Shown here: one piece after another, positions 41,954 through 50,763 of the stretch
Position numbering within the stretch: position 1 is the stretch's first letter
How the letters are laid out: every line of letters begins with the position of its first letter
Assembly (NCBI GenBank): GCA_020438215.1
Contig: JAGQUX010000005.1
Coordinates: 29,330-93,329 of the forward strand
Direction: 5' to 3'
Length of the DNA stretch: 64,000 nt
Origin: Armatimonadota bacterium
Lineage (GTDB): Bacteria; Armatimonadota; Fimbriimonadia; Fimbriimonadales; Fimbriimonadaceae
The notes under the pieces: generated by a model
Seen by the model: only the letters and a program-made list of their open reading frames with translations
What the model was told of the DNA's origin: nothing
Databases searched by the model: none
Made by a program: the position numbers and the translations under genes

Positions 41954-41978
41954 ACAAAAAAAGTCGCCTTTAGCGACT
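41954..41978 (-). terminator. Rho-independent terminator after tRNA-Ile
   Basis: On the minus strand AGTCGC-taaag-GCGACT is followed by TTTTTTG. It lies 27 nt beyond the tRNA-Ile 3' end and before the next minus-strand gene. Confidence 0.85.
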
Positions 41979-42004
41979 GTTTAGCAATTAATATGTTGAA
42001 GAAA

Positions 42005-42081
<77 letters not shown>

Positions 42082-42220
42082 GGGAGAAGATATGGTACCC
42101 AACTCTCTCAAAAAAGCTGGGCCCAACTTTCCGTTCGGCAGGTCGTGACAAAAAAGCAAGAGCAATCGCAACAAAAACGTGACCTTGAGCGCGTCTCAAA
42201 CGTCGGAATTTTGAAGCCAA

Positions 42221-42251
42221 TTGGCAATCTGTCGCCCCTGACCGCTATACT
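42221..42251 (+). promoter_or_regulatory. Candidate promoter of the PQQ-like propeller gene
   Basis: TTGGCA and TATACT are separated by 19 bp (longer than ideal), 45 nt upstream of the ATG. AGGA lies about 12 nt before the start, so this transcript would be leadered. Confidence 0.35.
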
Positions 42252-42296
42252 CAGACGACCTGCCAATTTTTATAGGCACAAACAGGAACGATTGGG

Positions 42297-43925
42297 ATGA
42301 TGAAAATCAGTCACCGTATTTTTGCGTTGGGAAGTGTGTTTCTAGCCGCTTTGCCAGCGTTTGCAAATTTTGATGGCCCGGCTCCCGTGGCTTGGCGATG
42401 GGCAGACAATGCCACGCAAGCCCCAGGCGGTCAGCCCGTAGTTAGTGGCAACAGCGTATTTGTTGCCGTTGGCGGACGCATTTACTCTATTGACCGAGTT
42501 ACCGGCAATACTAACTGGCGATTCCCCGCTGGCGAACCAGTAGCAGGAAATTTCCTGAATGGCTGCGCTATGAAAGATGGCGTCGTTGTTGCTGGTTCGG
42601 ACGAAAAGAACATCTATGCCGTGGATGCAAACACTGGTGCTCTCAAGTGGCAGTATTTTGCAACCGACGAAATTGGCTCTAACGTTGTCATCGCCGGCAA
42701 TTACGCCGTTTTTGGAAACAAGAAAAACGAACTTCAGTCGCTCAATATGAGCAACGGTAATGATGCTTCCGGTGCATTTCGGGTTGCCGAAGGGTTGCTT
42801 CCTCAACTCAAAACTTACGAAGGATCGGTTCTTTACGCAACTGCACGCGGGAGCCTGGAAGCGTTCAACCCAAGTACTCAAAAAGTTTCTTGGACGCAAA
42901 AGTTTTCACGACTGAATTCCCGAGGTGCGTTTTCCACCTTTGAAGATCGCATTTACGTCAACTCAGGTAGTTACCTCGTCGCCCTTCGCGGATCCAATGG
43001 ACGCGTTCTTTGGCAACAAAACATTGGTCGCACACTGGATTCAGCTCCGACCGCAAATGCTGAGTATGTAGCTACTGTCTCTCAAGACGGAATGCTTTAC
43101 ACCTACAATGCAAACGGTCGCCCGCTTTTCCCGAAAGGCGTTCGATTAAGTGGTGCTCCCATAGTTGAGCCTTCTTTCGTCGGCAAATTTGTTTGCGCAT
43201 CCATGCAAAGCGGGGCCATGGTCTTGATCGACCCGGTCACTGGCGATATTGTATGGAACTATGTCCTGCCCGCTTTGATCAAGCCAGATAAAGAAGCGAC
43301 CCAAAGCTCTGGCGGTGGCGGCGGCGGAGCCGGTGGTAGTGCTGGTGCAGGAGGCGGCGGCAACACTCAAAACGAGCCCAAAGCTGTTGCTTACACTCAA
43401 GCCGCTGGCGCACCGATTGTCGTCGGCGATTCTCTCTTCGCTCTGGCGAGAGACGGAAGCCTTTTCATGTTCGACAAAAATGTCGGCGTTGACAAAACTG
43501 CTCCGACTGCAGAAATGGTTTGGCCAATTCCTGGAAACGAAGTTTCAGGTAACCCACCAATGCAAATCATCTTCCAACTGGCAGATTTTGGAATTGGAAT
43601 CAACCCTGATACTATCAAGGTAGAAATCGGCGGTCAAGCTTATCTCGGTGAACTCGTCGCTGACGAATACTACGTGATCAAAATCGCGCCAGGAACCGTC
43701 AATCGACCACTTCAAAACGGTAAGCAAACAATCAACTTCACCATCTCCGACTGGCTCGGCAACGCAAAGACTCATGTCTTCCGCCTGCAGATCGATAACA
43801 GCCTTCCCGCATTGGGTAGCCCTCCGACCGTTGGTGACAACAACCAAGGCGGACCTGGTGGCCCAGGTGGCGGTCGCCAAGGCGGTGGTGGTTTGGCTGG
43901 CGGCGGTGGCGCTGGCGGACTCTAA
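42297..43925 (+). CDS. Exported PQQ-like beta-propeller protein
   Basis: A 542-residue protein with a signal peptide (FALGSVFLAALPAFA). Residues 25-330 form a PQQ-type eight-bladed propeller with repeating blade ends (IYSIDRVTGNTNWRFPAG; IYAVDANTGALKWQY; LVALRGSNGRVLWQQ; VLIDPVTGDIVWNY), as in BamB and quinoprotein dehydrogenases. No dehydrogenase active-site motif is seen, so it is probably a scaffold. A poly-Gly linker (about 340-365) splits off the last blade. A beta domain and a Gly-rich C-terminus (GGPGGPGGGRQGGGG) follow. Two adjacent ATGs (42297, 42300) can start it. Confidence 0.8.
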   Translation: MMKISHRIFALGSVFLAALPAFANFDGPAPVAWRWADNATQAPGGQPVVSGNSVFVAVGGRIYSIDRVTGNTNWRFPAGEPVAGNFLNGCAMKDGVVVAGSDEKNIYAVDANTGALKWQYFATDEIGSNVVIAGNYAVFGNKKNELQSLNMSNGNDASGAFRVAEGLLPQLKTYEGSVLYATARGSLEAFNPSTQKVSWTQKFSRLNSRGAFSTFEDRIYVNSGSYLVALRGSNGRVLWQQNIGRTLDSAPTANAEYVATVSQDGMLYTYNANGRPLFPKGVRLSGAPIVEPSFVGKFVCASMQSGAMVLIDPVTGDIVWNYVLPALIKPDKEATQSSGGGGGGAGGSAGAGGGGNTQNEPKAVAYTQAAGAPIVVGDSLFALARDGSLFMFDKNVGVDKTAPTAEMVWPIPGNEVSGNPPMQIIFQLADFGIGINPDTIKVEIGGQAYLGELVADEYYVIKIAPGTVNRPLQNGKQTINFTISDWLGNAKTHVFRLQIDNSLPALGSPPTVGDNNQGGPGGPGGGRQGGGGLAGGGGAGGL

Positions 43926-43944
43926 GCTCAACTTCCGTTCCTGA

Positions 43945-44982
43945 ATGAAAGACACGGAGTTCTGGCAAAGCTTTTCGCTCGCTGGAATGCCGTATTCAAA
44001 GGCCCGAGATTTTCTAGAAGATCTCGGGCCTCATGTTGACCGGCTCAATGCTCTGCGCACCTGGTCTCGACTCTCCGCCGACGAACGTTCTCGGATGGAG
44101 CGTCTTGACCAAAACCGCCTGAAAAAGGCGACGGAAGCCGGTGTCCGCGCAGTTGATAATGCTGAGCTTCCTGAAAAGATTCTCGAAGTCAGCCAGCCTC
44201 CATTTTGCCTTTTCGCTTGGGGTGATACCAATTGTCTGCACAACCCGACAATCGCAATCGTCGGTACCCGCAAGGCATCCACTTACGGACGCGCAGTCTC
44301 GCGGAAGTTTGCCGAAGCGTTTGCCCGAAGCGGAGTTACGGTTGTCTCAGGTGGGGCACTTGGGATTGATGGCGAGGCGCACCAGGGCGCAATCGAAGCA
44401 AACGGCGTTACCGCCGCCGTTCTCGGGCATGGAGTGGATAAGGTCTATCCGGCCAGCCACATTGGGCTCTTCAAAGCAATCCGCGATAATGGTTGCCTCA
44501 TTTCTCAATTTCCTTTGGGAACGCCTTCCCTCGCTCACAACTTTCCGCAACGGAACCAAATCATTGCCGCGCTTTCCGATGCCGTTCTCGTCATCGAAGC
44601 ACCGCAAAAGAGTGGCGCGCTCACAACCGTCAATGCCGCCGCTGAACTCGGCAGACCAGTCTTTGTCGTTCCCGGCAACATCAGCAACCCAGGTTTCGCC
44701 GGGAGCCACCTCCTCATTCGTGAGGGAGCAACGTTTGTCGATCACCCCGATCAAATCCTGGATGTACTTGGCGTTGAACCGATCGCGCCTGAACAAGCTC
44801 TCGGATCTATGTCGGATATCCAAAAGCGCATCATGAAAGCGACCGAAGGCGAGCATCGCAGCATGGAAGAAATCATCGACCTCACCGGCCTTGATCCCGG
44901 CGAGCTCCTGGCCGAGCTCACGATGCTAGAAATGGATGGGCTCATCATCAAGGATGGGGCAAGATACGGTTGGAAGCCATGA
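43945..44982 (+). CDS. dprA: DNA processing protein DprA
   Basis: Binds incoming single-stranded DNA and loads RecA in transformation. The 345-residue protein has an N-terminal helical region, then the Rossmann core TIAIVGTRKASTYGRAVSRK, VVSGGALGIDGEAHQGAI, GHGVDKVYPASH, LISQFPLGTPSLAHNFPQRN and IEAPQKSGALTTVNAA. It ends in a winged-helix-like region (MSDIQKRIMKATEGEHRSM, then ELTMLEMDGLIIK), so it is the full-length type. With comEA it suggests natural competence. It overlaps nagA as ATGA. Confidence 0.96.
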   Translation: MKDTEFWQSFSLAGMPYSKARDFLEDLGPHVDRLNALRTWSRLSADERSRMERLDQNRLKKATEAGVRAVDNAELPEKILEVSQPPFCLFAWGDTNCLHNPTIAIVGTRKASTYGRAVSRKFAEAFARSGVTVVSGGALGIDGEAHQGAIEANGVTAAVLGHGVDKVYPASHIGLFKAIRDNGCLISQFPLGTPSLAHNFPQRNQIIAALSDAVLVIEAPQKSGALTTVNAAAELGRPVFVVPGNISNPGFAGSHLLIREGATFVDHPDQILDVLGVEPIAPEQALGSMSDIQKRIMKATEGEHRSMEEIIDLTGLDPGELLAELTMLEMDGLIIKDGARYGWKP

Positions 44983-46034
44983 AAGAAGAGGTTTGTGGGT
45001 ACGGCCCCCAAGGGTGGGGCACTTATGAAATGGAGAGGAAAGATTGGTCTACTCTCAAGTTCATATGTGAGCGACAGACCCCAAAGGCTGAGCATGTGAT
45101 CTCTCCTGGCCTCGTTGATCTTCATATCCACGGTGCGTTCGGTATTGATTTCATGACCGCGAGTCAACAAGAAATGATCGAACTCGCGGAGTCACTTCCT
45201 GGCTACGAGCTTTTTCTCCCCACGACCGTCACCGCGCCACTTGAGGAAGTGGAACGAGCAATCTCCAATCTCCCACAACATCGCAAGATCGGAGGATTCC
45301 ATCTGGAAGGGCCGTTTATCAGTCCGAAGCATCCTGGCGCTCAGCCTCCCGAAGCCATTATCAACTACGCCGAGCACGCTGAAGAATGGCAGGGCGTTCT
45401 GATCGACCCCAGATTGAAGCTCATCACCCTAGCCCCTGAGCAAGACGAAATCCAAATGTTGATTCGAGAGCTTAATGGGCGCGGTGTCATCGTGAGCATG
45501 GGCCACACCGATGCTGACTACAACGAAGCGATCACTGGCATAGGAATGGGAGTCACACACGCTACTCACACCTTCAATGCGATGCGCGGCTTCCACCACC
45601 GCGAGGCGGGCACTGTCGGAGCAACACTCCTCGATGATCGAGTCTATGCGGAGCTTATCTTTGATGACAAGCATGTGAGCCAAGCCGCCGCACAACTCCT
45701 TTTCCGTATGAAAGGGCCAGACCGAGTCATTGCCGTGAGCGACTCCACGCTTGCTTCTGGGCTCAAGTCGGGAACAGAAATCACCATGTGGGGCCACGAG
45801 TGTATCGTCGGTGAAGATGAAGTCCGGCTCAAATCGAATGGAGCTCTGGCAGGCAGTGCGGTCACCCTTGATAAGATTTTCAAGAACATCGCAACCACGT
45901 TTGGTTATGAACTCGCAATCCGATCCTGCTGCCTCAACCCACGGAACGAGTTGGGTATCAGCTCCGAACCGACAATTTGGAATCTTTGGGACGGTAACGG
46001 AGTTCACCTCTCCACCTTTGACACGCAAAACTGA
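44979..46034 (+). CDS. nagA: N-acetylglucosamine-6-phosphate deacetylase
   Basis: Removes the acetyl group from GlcNAc-6-P in amino-sugar or cell-wall recycling. The 351-residue amidohydrolase contains SPGLVDLHIHGAFGIDFMTA (metal-site HxH), GFHLEGPFISPKHPGAQ (catalytic-metal Glu), VSMGHTDADYNEA, THATHTFNAMRGFHHREAG and the catalytic Asp in VIAVSDSTLASG. The C-terminal ALAGSAVTLDKIFKN matches the family. ATG 44979 overlaps the dprA TGA by 4 nt. No nagB is next to it. Confidence 0.95.
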   Translation: MKEEVCGYGPQGWGTYEMERKDWSTLKFICERQTPKAEHVISPGLVDLHIHGAFGIDFMTASQQEMIELAESLPGYELFLPTTVTAPLEEVERAISNLPQHRKIGGFHLEGPFISPKHPGAQPPEAIINYAEHAEEWQGVLIDPRLKLITLAPEQDEIQMLIRELNGRGVIVSMGHTDADYNEAITGIGMGVTHATHTFNAMRGFHHREAGTVGATLLDDRVYAELIFDDKHVSQAAAQLLFRMKGPDRVIAVSDSTLASGLKSGTEITMWGHECIVGEDEVRLKSNGALAGSAVTLDKIFKNIATTFGYELAIRSCCLNPRNELGISSEPTIWNLWDGNGVHLSTFDTQN

Positions 46035-46130
46035 GCATATTGAGCGCAAAGTGCTGGGCATCCTGCCGCAAAGTGGAACAATACGATTTGAAGGTTCATC
46101 GAACCTAAGCGGAGTTCAACACTACCCCCA

Positions 46131-46949
46131 ATGATTGTCGAAACAAGTGAAGATGTTGTCAAGTTGTCTGGTGCCCTAACCGCCGATTTTGCGGAAGTCA
46201 TCGAGACGGCAATGGCCCTCACCCTTTCTCGGCATCCGGGTGGAGTGATCATCGACTGCAGCGGGCTCAGCGAGATGGACGCAAAAGGCGCAAAAACCAT
46301 CCAAGCCGCTATCGACTTTGTTCTCGAACACGAGAAAGCGCGAATCATCTTCGCTGCTGTTCCTGACCATCTGGTGGAAGTGATGAAGTCAGTTCCACAA
46401 GTGCGGAGCCAGATGGCTCTCACCTCTTCGGTGGAGCAGGCACGGCAATCCCTCCATATTCTCGATGAGGAAGAGGAGCATGGCAAGCCGATCAAGGAGA
46501 AGCACCGCCACCACAACCGGCAGATTCTAGTCTGTCTCTGCCCCTCTCGCTACGATCAAGGCATTGTTGATATCACGCTTGATTTGCTTAGCGACAACCA
46601 CGCAAAAGTCGTTCTGCTCATGCCGATCGTTGTTCCGCGCGAGCTTCCAGTTCACGCTCCGATGCCAGAAATCGAGGCACAAGCTCAAGTTTTTGCGGAG
46701 AAGGCAAAGTCGTCCCTACGGGATGCCAAGGTCGGCTACGAACTGCGGTTAGAGCGCACGCGCGACCTTCCTACCCTGGTAGCGGAGTCAGCGGAAGAAG
46801 TGGATGCTTCGCACATCGTAGTTTCCATCTCGCCCGATCATGCGGCGGATGATGACAACACAAAGACTTTCCACTCGATGCTAGAAAAAGTAGATCGCCC
46901 GCTCATTTTTGTGAGGGCAAAAGCAGAGTCCGAAGACGAACAGTTCTAA
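46131..46949 (+). CDS. STAS domain fused to a universal stress protein-like domain
   Basis: A 272-residue cytosolic protein. Residues 1-115 form a STAS (anti-sigma antagonist) domain: VVKLSGALTADFAEVIETAM, the loop GVIIDCSGLSEMDAKGAKTI where anti-sigma antagonists are phosphorylated on Ser/Thr, then ARIIFAAVPDHLVEVMK. In this protein the usual D-S-S/T loop reads SEMDAKG, so a phosphoacceptor is unclear. A charged His-rich linker leads to a Usp-like alpha/beta domain (NRQILVCLCPSRYDQGIVDI; LPTLVAESAEEVDASHIVVS; DRPLIFVRAK). The combination suggests a stress-signalling switch. Its stop shares 4 nt with the sua5 stop. Confidence 0.75.
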   Translation: MIVETSEDVVKLSGALTADFAEVIETAMALTLSRHPGGVIIDCSGLSEMDAKGAKTIQAAIDFVLEHEKARIIFAAVPDHLVEVMKSVPQVRSQMALTSSVEQARQSLHILDEEEEHGKPIKEKHRHHNRQILVCLCPSRYDQGIVDITLDLLSDNHAKVVLLMPIVVPRELPVHAPMPEIEAQAQVFAEKAKSSLRDAKVGYELRLERTRDLPTLVAESAEEVDASHIVVSISPDHAADDDNTKTFHSMLEKVDRPLIFVRAKAESEDEQF

Positions 46950-47878
46950 AGGAGCTTTGCGCTCGCTTTTTTAAGGCGATCCCAAACCGCTTCCCACTCT
47001 TCACTATCGGGTGGAGCAACAACGCAAATTTCCGCGACTCCCATGATGTCTAGTCGGCGCATGGCTCCATAAAGAGCGGTCGCGTACGACTTCGGATCGC
47101 GTGGCATTCTCACTTGGGTTGGGCCACTTGGCTGATCGAAAGTCAATCCAGCTTGGTTCGCTTCCAACGCATCCACAATCGTCACCACTGCGCGGGGAGC
47201 ATAGTGCCGTTCGTATTGGCCAGGTGATTTCCGAATCGCACTGGGAGGCTGATGTCCCAGCGGCATTCCCACCATTGCTTGCAGATCAGCTCTTGTCACG
47301 CCGCCCGGTCGTAAGATGCGCGGAGGATTATCGGTCAAATCAATCACAGTGGATTCTAAGCCCACTTCACATGGCCCGCCATCTAAGATAATCGGCACTT
47401 CTAAGCTGATTTCCGGATCAACCGCTTGCGCCGAAGTTGGGCTGAGAGCCATAAACAGGTTCGCACTGGGAGCTGCGACCGGAACGCCTGCTTCCTCAAT
47501 CAATCGTCGAGCAACTGGGTGACTCGGCACCCGAACAGCGACAGTATCGAGTCCTCCGGTTGTCAAATCAGGAACAGAAGATTGCTTTGGGAGCACCATC
47601 GTCAATGGGCCCGGCCAATATTTCTCAGCGAGTTTCTTAGCCAGATCGCTCACTTCCCGCGCGACTTTGGGAAGCCAACTGGCATCGGCAATATGAACAA
47701 TCAGGGGGTTATCGGAGGGGCGCCCCTTGATCTCGTAGACACGCTGGACGGCCTTTTCATTGAGAGCGTGGCAAGCCAGACCATAAACCGTCTCCGTTGG
47801 CATGACAACCAGTCCGCCCTCCCGAATGACTCGGGCCGCTTCGCGAATGGCGTCAGGCGTTGGCGTCAGGATGCTCAT
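46946..47878 (-). CDS. L-threonylcarbamoyladenylate synthase (Sua5 type)
   Basis: Makes threonylcarbamoyl-AMP for the t6A modification of tRNAs that read ANN codons. The 310-residue protein has the YrdC core (GLVVMPTETVYGLACHALNE; YEIKGRPSDNPLIVHIADA; YWPGPLTMVLP; TVAVRVPSHPVARRLIEEAG; PVAAPSANLFMALSPTSAQ) plus the C-terminal Sua5 domain (GQYERHYAPRAVVTIV; YATALYGAMRRLD), so it is Sua5 rather than short TsaC. It overlaps aroE by 26 nt at the end of the hisN-like/ruvX/mltG/yqeG/aroE operon. Confidence 0.96.
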   Translation of the reverse strand: MSILTPTPDAIREAARVIREGGLVVMPTETVYGLACHALNEKAVQRVYEIKGRPSDNPLIVHIADASWLPKVAREVSDLAKKLAEKYWPGPLTMVLPKQSSVPDLTTGGLDTVAVRVPSHPVARRLIEEAGVPVAAPSANLFMALSPTSAQAVDPEISLEVPIILDGGPCEVGLESTVIDLTDNPPRILRPGGVTRADLQAMVGMPLGHQPPSAIRKSPGQYERHYAPRAVVTIVDALEANQAGLTFDQPSGPTQVRMPRDPKSYATALYGAMRRLDIMGVAEICVVAPPDSEEWEAVWDRLKKASAKLL

Positions 47879-48680
47879 ATGAGGCCCTCATCATATCCGT
47901 TTGCGGTGCTGGAAGTCCAAGCCACCACTCAAATGCCAGTGCCGCTTGCGCCACCAGCATCGCTCTTCCGTCCACACTTTTGAGTCCATGCGCTTCGGCG
48001 TCCTGCTGGAATTGCGTCTTCGTCGAGGAGTAAAAGCAGTCGTATGCTAAAGCCGCCTTAGAGGCATTCTCCCAAAGGATGGGAAGGCTTTGCCCCTTCA
48101 AACTGGCCGCGGTGGTGTTGAGAATGAGATCCGCTCCGCTGGGATTTGCCTCATCCAGAACCTGCGCTTGTGACCGCGTCAATTCCACCATTGCCTCGGC
48201 GTTTTCTTGTGTCCGGTTCCACACGCAGACATCAAACCCGGCATCGGTTAAGGCAACAAGAAGGGCTCTCGCAGTGCCGCCTGCCCCAAGAAGAAGCACT
48301 CGACCACCCGAAATCCCAAGATTGCCAAGAGTTTGTAGGAATCCAGGGGCATCCGTATTTGTGCCTTCCCCATTTTCCAGATTCAACGTATTAACCGCAC
48401 CCATTCGCTCGACTTCTGGCTCAACACGGCAGCACCAGTCCAATGCTTCGGTCTTAAGTGGCACGGTCACGTTGAGTCCCTTGTAACCTCGCCCACGAAG
48501 AACGTCGATTGCTTCGGCGAGCTCCCCACTACGAACTTGAATCGCCCGGTAAGTAAAGTGAAGGCCGTGTTTTTGATATGCGGCGGCATGGATTCTTGGC
48601 GAAAGCGAGTGACTGACAGGATCACCCACCACGGCATAGTCGCCGCTTGGCACATCCGACCAGTGCCAGAACTCCGTCAT
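47853..48680 (-). CDS. aroE: Shikimate dehydrogenase
   Basis: Reduces 3-dehydroshikimate with NADPH in aromatic synthesis. The 275-residue protein shows YAVVGDPVSHSLSPRIHAAA, the catalytic Lys in GLNVTVPLKTEAL, the Asp in GTNTDAPGFLQTL, the NADP loop VLLLGAGGTARALLVAL with NRT, LILNTTAASLKGQ and the C-terminal GRAMLVAQAALAFEWW. Start ATG 48680 overlaps the stop of the yqeG-gtrA fusion as ATGA. Having yqeG directly before aroE recalls the Bacillus yqeG-yqeH-aroE order. Confidence 0.96.
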   Translation of the reverse strand: MTEFWHWSDVPSGDYAVVGDPVSHSLSPRIHAAAYQKHGLHFTYRAIQVRSGELAEAIDVLRGRGYKGLNVTVPLKTEALDWCCRVEPEVERMGAVNTLNLENGEGTNTDAPGFLQTLGNLGISGGRVLLLGAGGTARALLVALTDAGFDVCVWNRTQENAEAMVELTRSQAQVLDEANPSGADLILNTTAASLKGQSLPILWENASKAALAYDCFYSSTKTQFQQDAEAHGLKSVDGRAMLVAQAALAFEWWLGLPAPQTDMMRASYEHPDANA

Positions 48681-49753
48681 CCTTTTTGCTTGAAAGTCCA
48701 GAGTCGTTGAACGTTGAAGTTCCAAAGGAATCCCGCAACAAGACCGAAGAAGCTACCTTTCCAAAACTGTGATTCCACCGAGCCCTTGGCAAGGTGATTG
48801 ACAATCGTACTCACCGTCACGGCGATGACCATCCCAATCAAGGCAACAGCATAAAACTGCGCTGCTTGCTTTGTGCTCGCACTCCGATCTTCCAAATCAA
48901 ACGTAAAAAGACGATTGAGCGTGTAACTGACAAATATCGCGAGCAGAACCGGGCCGATTTTCAACGGGCCATAGGCGGCATCATAGATTGCTTCGGCCGT
49001 ATGTTGAGCCCCTGGTTGAAAAGTATTCATCACCGCATTCCCGACCTTTTCCTGGAGGCCTGGAACAACAAACAAAAGCACCCGGTGCAGTCCCCAATCG
49101 ACAACGGTGGACAAGACACCAACAACCCCAAATTTGACAAACTGACGAACAACCTGTCGGCCAAAGAAGCCGGGCCTTTGCTCGGCGTCGGCGCCATCTG
49201 CCTGAAAATAACGATAGAGAAACCGACCGACAACCCACTCTATTTTCCGGCTGATCACCCGTGTACCAATGAACTCGCGTTTGCCAATCGGCTTGACCCA
49301 AATCGCATCAATCCCAGTTCGGTTTGCCCCCCAAATGTCCGTAAGAAGTTGATCACCGATCATCACCGCATGGCTCGGACTATGATCGTATTTGTCGAGC
49401 GCAAGGAGGTACATCTCAGTACTAGGCTTGAACTTTGCCCGGATGAAATCTAAGCCCATCTTGCCCGAGATACGCGTCAACCGTTCCGGGTTGCGAGTAT
49501 TGCTGAGGATACAAATATCAAAGCCAAGCTCTTTCGCGCGATTCACCCACTCGAGAGTGTCGGGTGGAATCTCTTCGGCACGCCAAGGGAGCAACGTGTT
49601 ATCGACATCAATCAAAATCAGTTTCTTGCCCGCAGCCTTCAAGTCATCAAGGTCGACATTTTGCAACGAAGAAAGCGCAGAGGTTGGGCTAAATCTCTGG
49701 ATTGATCGCGGAATCCGATCTCTATGAAACTTTCCTGGTCGAAATGAATTCAT
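48677..49753 (-). CDS. YqeG-type HAD phosphatase fused to GtrA-like membrane domain
   Basis: A 358-residue protein. Residues 1-175 form a HAD-IIIA phosphatase like YqeG: LILIDVDNTLLPWRAEEIP (nucleophile Asp), DICILSNTRNPERLTRI, FKPSTEMYLLALDKYD, AVMIGDQLLTDIWGANRTGI. Residues about 195-355 form a GtrA-like membrane domain with four helices (VRQFVKFGVVGVLSTVVDWG; LLAIFVSYTLNRLFTFDLE; YAVALIGMVIAVTVSTIV; FFGLVAGFLWNFNVQRLWTF). GtrA proteins move lipid-linked sugars across membranes; YqeG enzymes act on small phosphates or phosphatidyl-glycerophosphate-like substrates. The fusion suggests a lipid-linked substrate. Confidence 0.88.
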   Translation of the reverse strand: MNSFRPGKFHRDRIPRSIQRFSPTSALSSLQNVDLDDLKAAGKKLILIDVDNTLLPWRAEEIPPDTLEWVNRAKELGFDICILSNTRNPERLTRISGKMGLDFIRAKFKPSTEMYLLALDKYDHSPSHAVMIGDQLLTDIWGANRTGIDAIWVKPIGKREFIGTRVISRKIEWVVGRFLYRYFQADGADAEQRPGFFGRQVVRQFVKFGVVGVLSTVVDWGLHRVLLFVVPGLQEKVGNAVMNTFQPGAQHTAEAIYDAAYGPLKIGPVLLAIFVSYTLNRLFTFDLEDRSASTKQAAQFYAVALIGMVIAVTVSTIVNHLAKGSVESQFWKGSFFGLVAGFLWNFNVQRLWTFKQKG

Positions 49754-50763
49754 TGATTCGCTTCGGCAAACTCTTTGCGTGCCTTATTGATATTGGCACG
49801 GTGCTCGTCATAGGTGCGGGAAAAGTAGTGTGATCGGTTCGGACGGGCTACATAGAACAGCTTATCGTGAGTTGCTGGTTTCATTGCCGCTTCGATCGAT
49901 CGGAAGCTCGGTGAACCAATAGGGCCAGGGGGCAACCCTGCATTCCGATAAGTATTGTACGGCGAATCAACGGTATTGACAACGCCCGGTCCGAGCTGCT
50001 TCCATTCTTGGAGAGCGTAAAGAACGGTCGCATCTAGTTGGAGCCGCATCCCTTGCTTGATACGATTCTCGATCACTCCGGCTATGATTGGTCGTTCTTC
50101 ATCGAGTGCCGCCTCAAGTTCAATCATCGACCCGACATTCACGGCCCGCTCCAGACCTTCTTCTCCCAGCTCGTCCACAACCTTCTTCTGGAAAGCTTGG
50201 AGTTGCCTCTTGATGGTCGAGCGCGCCCCAATCAGCGGCGGGAGGTCGTAGGTGTCCGGATAAAGGTAGCCTTCCAGCGATCCTTCTGGGAGGGTGAAGC
50301 TCACAACATCTTTGAACTCAGATGGGTTGTTGGCGAGTTCGATGTATTCATCAGCTTTGCAAACCTGCTTTTCTTCTAATCTCTTCGCTACCCGTGCAAT
50401 CCACCACCCTTCGGGAATTCGCACCATCGTGCTGAGTGGTTTCTTCATGTTCAGGATGACTTTGTCAAAGTCCATTCCTGGTTCGAACTCATAAGTTCCG
50501 TCCGCTATGAGTTGTTGCTTGCGCTCAATCTTGGCTCGGAACATAAATGCGCTGGCATCCTTGACCACTTTTTTCTGAACAAGCTCGTTTACAGCAGATT
50601 CAAACGATTTGTCTTCCCAGCGAACGTAGAACGACTGCCCTGACTCCGTGGGAGCCGTGCCGTTGTTCATCCACGTCACCCCGGCAAAAGCCAGCGCAAA
50701 ACCCACAAACAGGCCAATTGATAGCCCCACCCACTTCTTCTGATTCACCGGTTTTGCATCCAT
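49750..50763 (-). CDS. mltG: Endolytic murein transglycosylase
   Basis: Cuts newly made glycan strands of peptidoglycan at the membrane. The 337-residue protein has one N-terminal anchor (WVGLSIGLFVGFALAFAGVT), a LysM-like small domain, and the YceG catalytic part: LEGYLYPDTYDLPP, the catalytic Glu region NVGSMIELEAALDEERPIIA, then GVIENRIKQGMRLQLDATVL, SPYNTYRNAGLPPGPIGSPS and LFYVARPNRSHYFSRTYDEH. Length and order are typical. It overlaps ruvX by 19 nt and abuts the YqeG-GtrA gene as ATGA. Confidence 0.96.
   Translation of the reverse strand: MDAKPVNQKKWVGLSIGLFVGFALAFAGVTWMNNGTAPTESGQSFYVRWEDKSFESAVNELVQKKVVKDASAFMFRAKIERKQQLIADGTYEFEPGMDFDKVILNMKKPLSTMVRIPEGWWIARVAKRLEEKQVCKADEYIELANNPSEFKDVVSFTLPEGSLEGYLYPDTYDLPPLIGARSTIKRQLQAFQKKVVDELGEEGLERAVNVGSMIELEAALDEERPIIAGVIENRIKQGMRLQLDATVLYALQEWKQLGPGVVNTVDSPYNTYRNAGLPPGPIGSPSFRSIEAAMKPATHDKLFYVARPNRSHYFSRTYDEHRANINKARKEFAEANQ

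Noticed and set aside
42105..42135. AAGCTGGGCCCAACTT followed by T's on the minus strand as a terminator
   Set aside because: It is a near palindrome with no loop and no minus-strand gene ends there; it lies upstream of tRNA-Ile.
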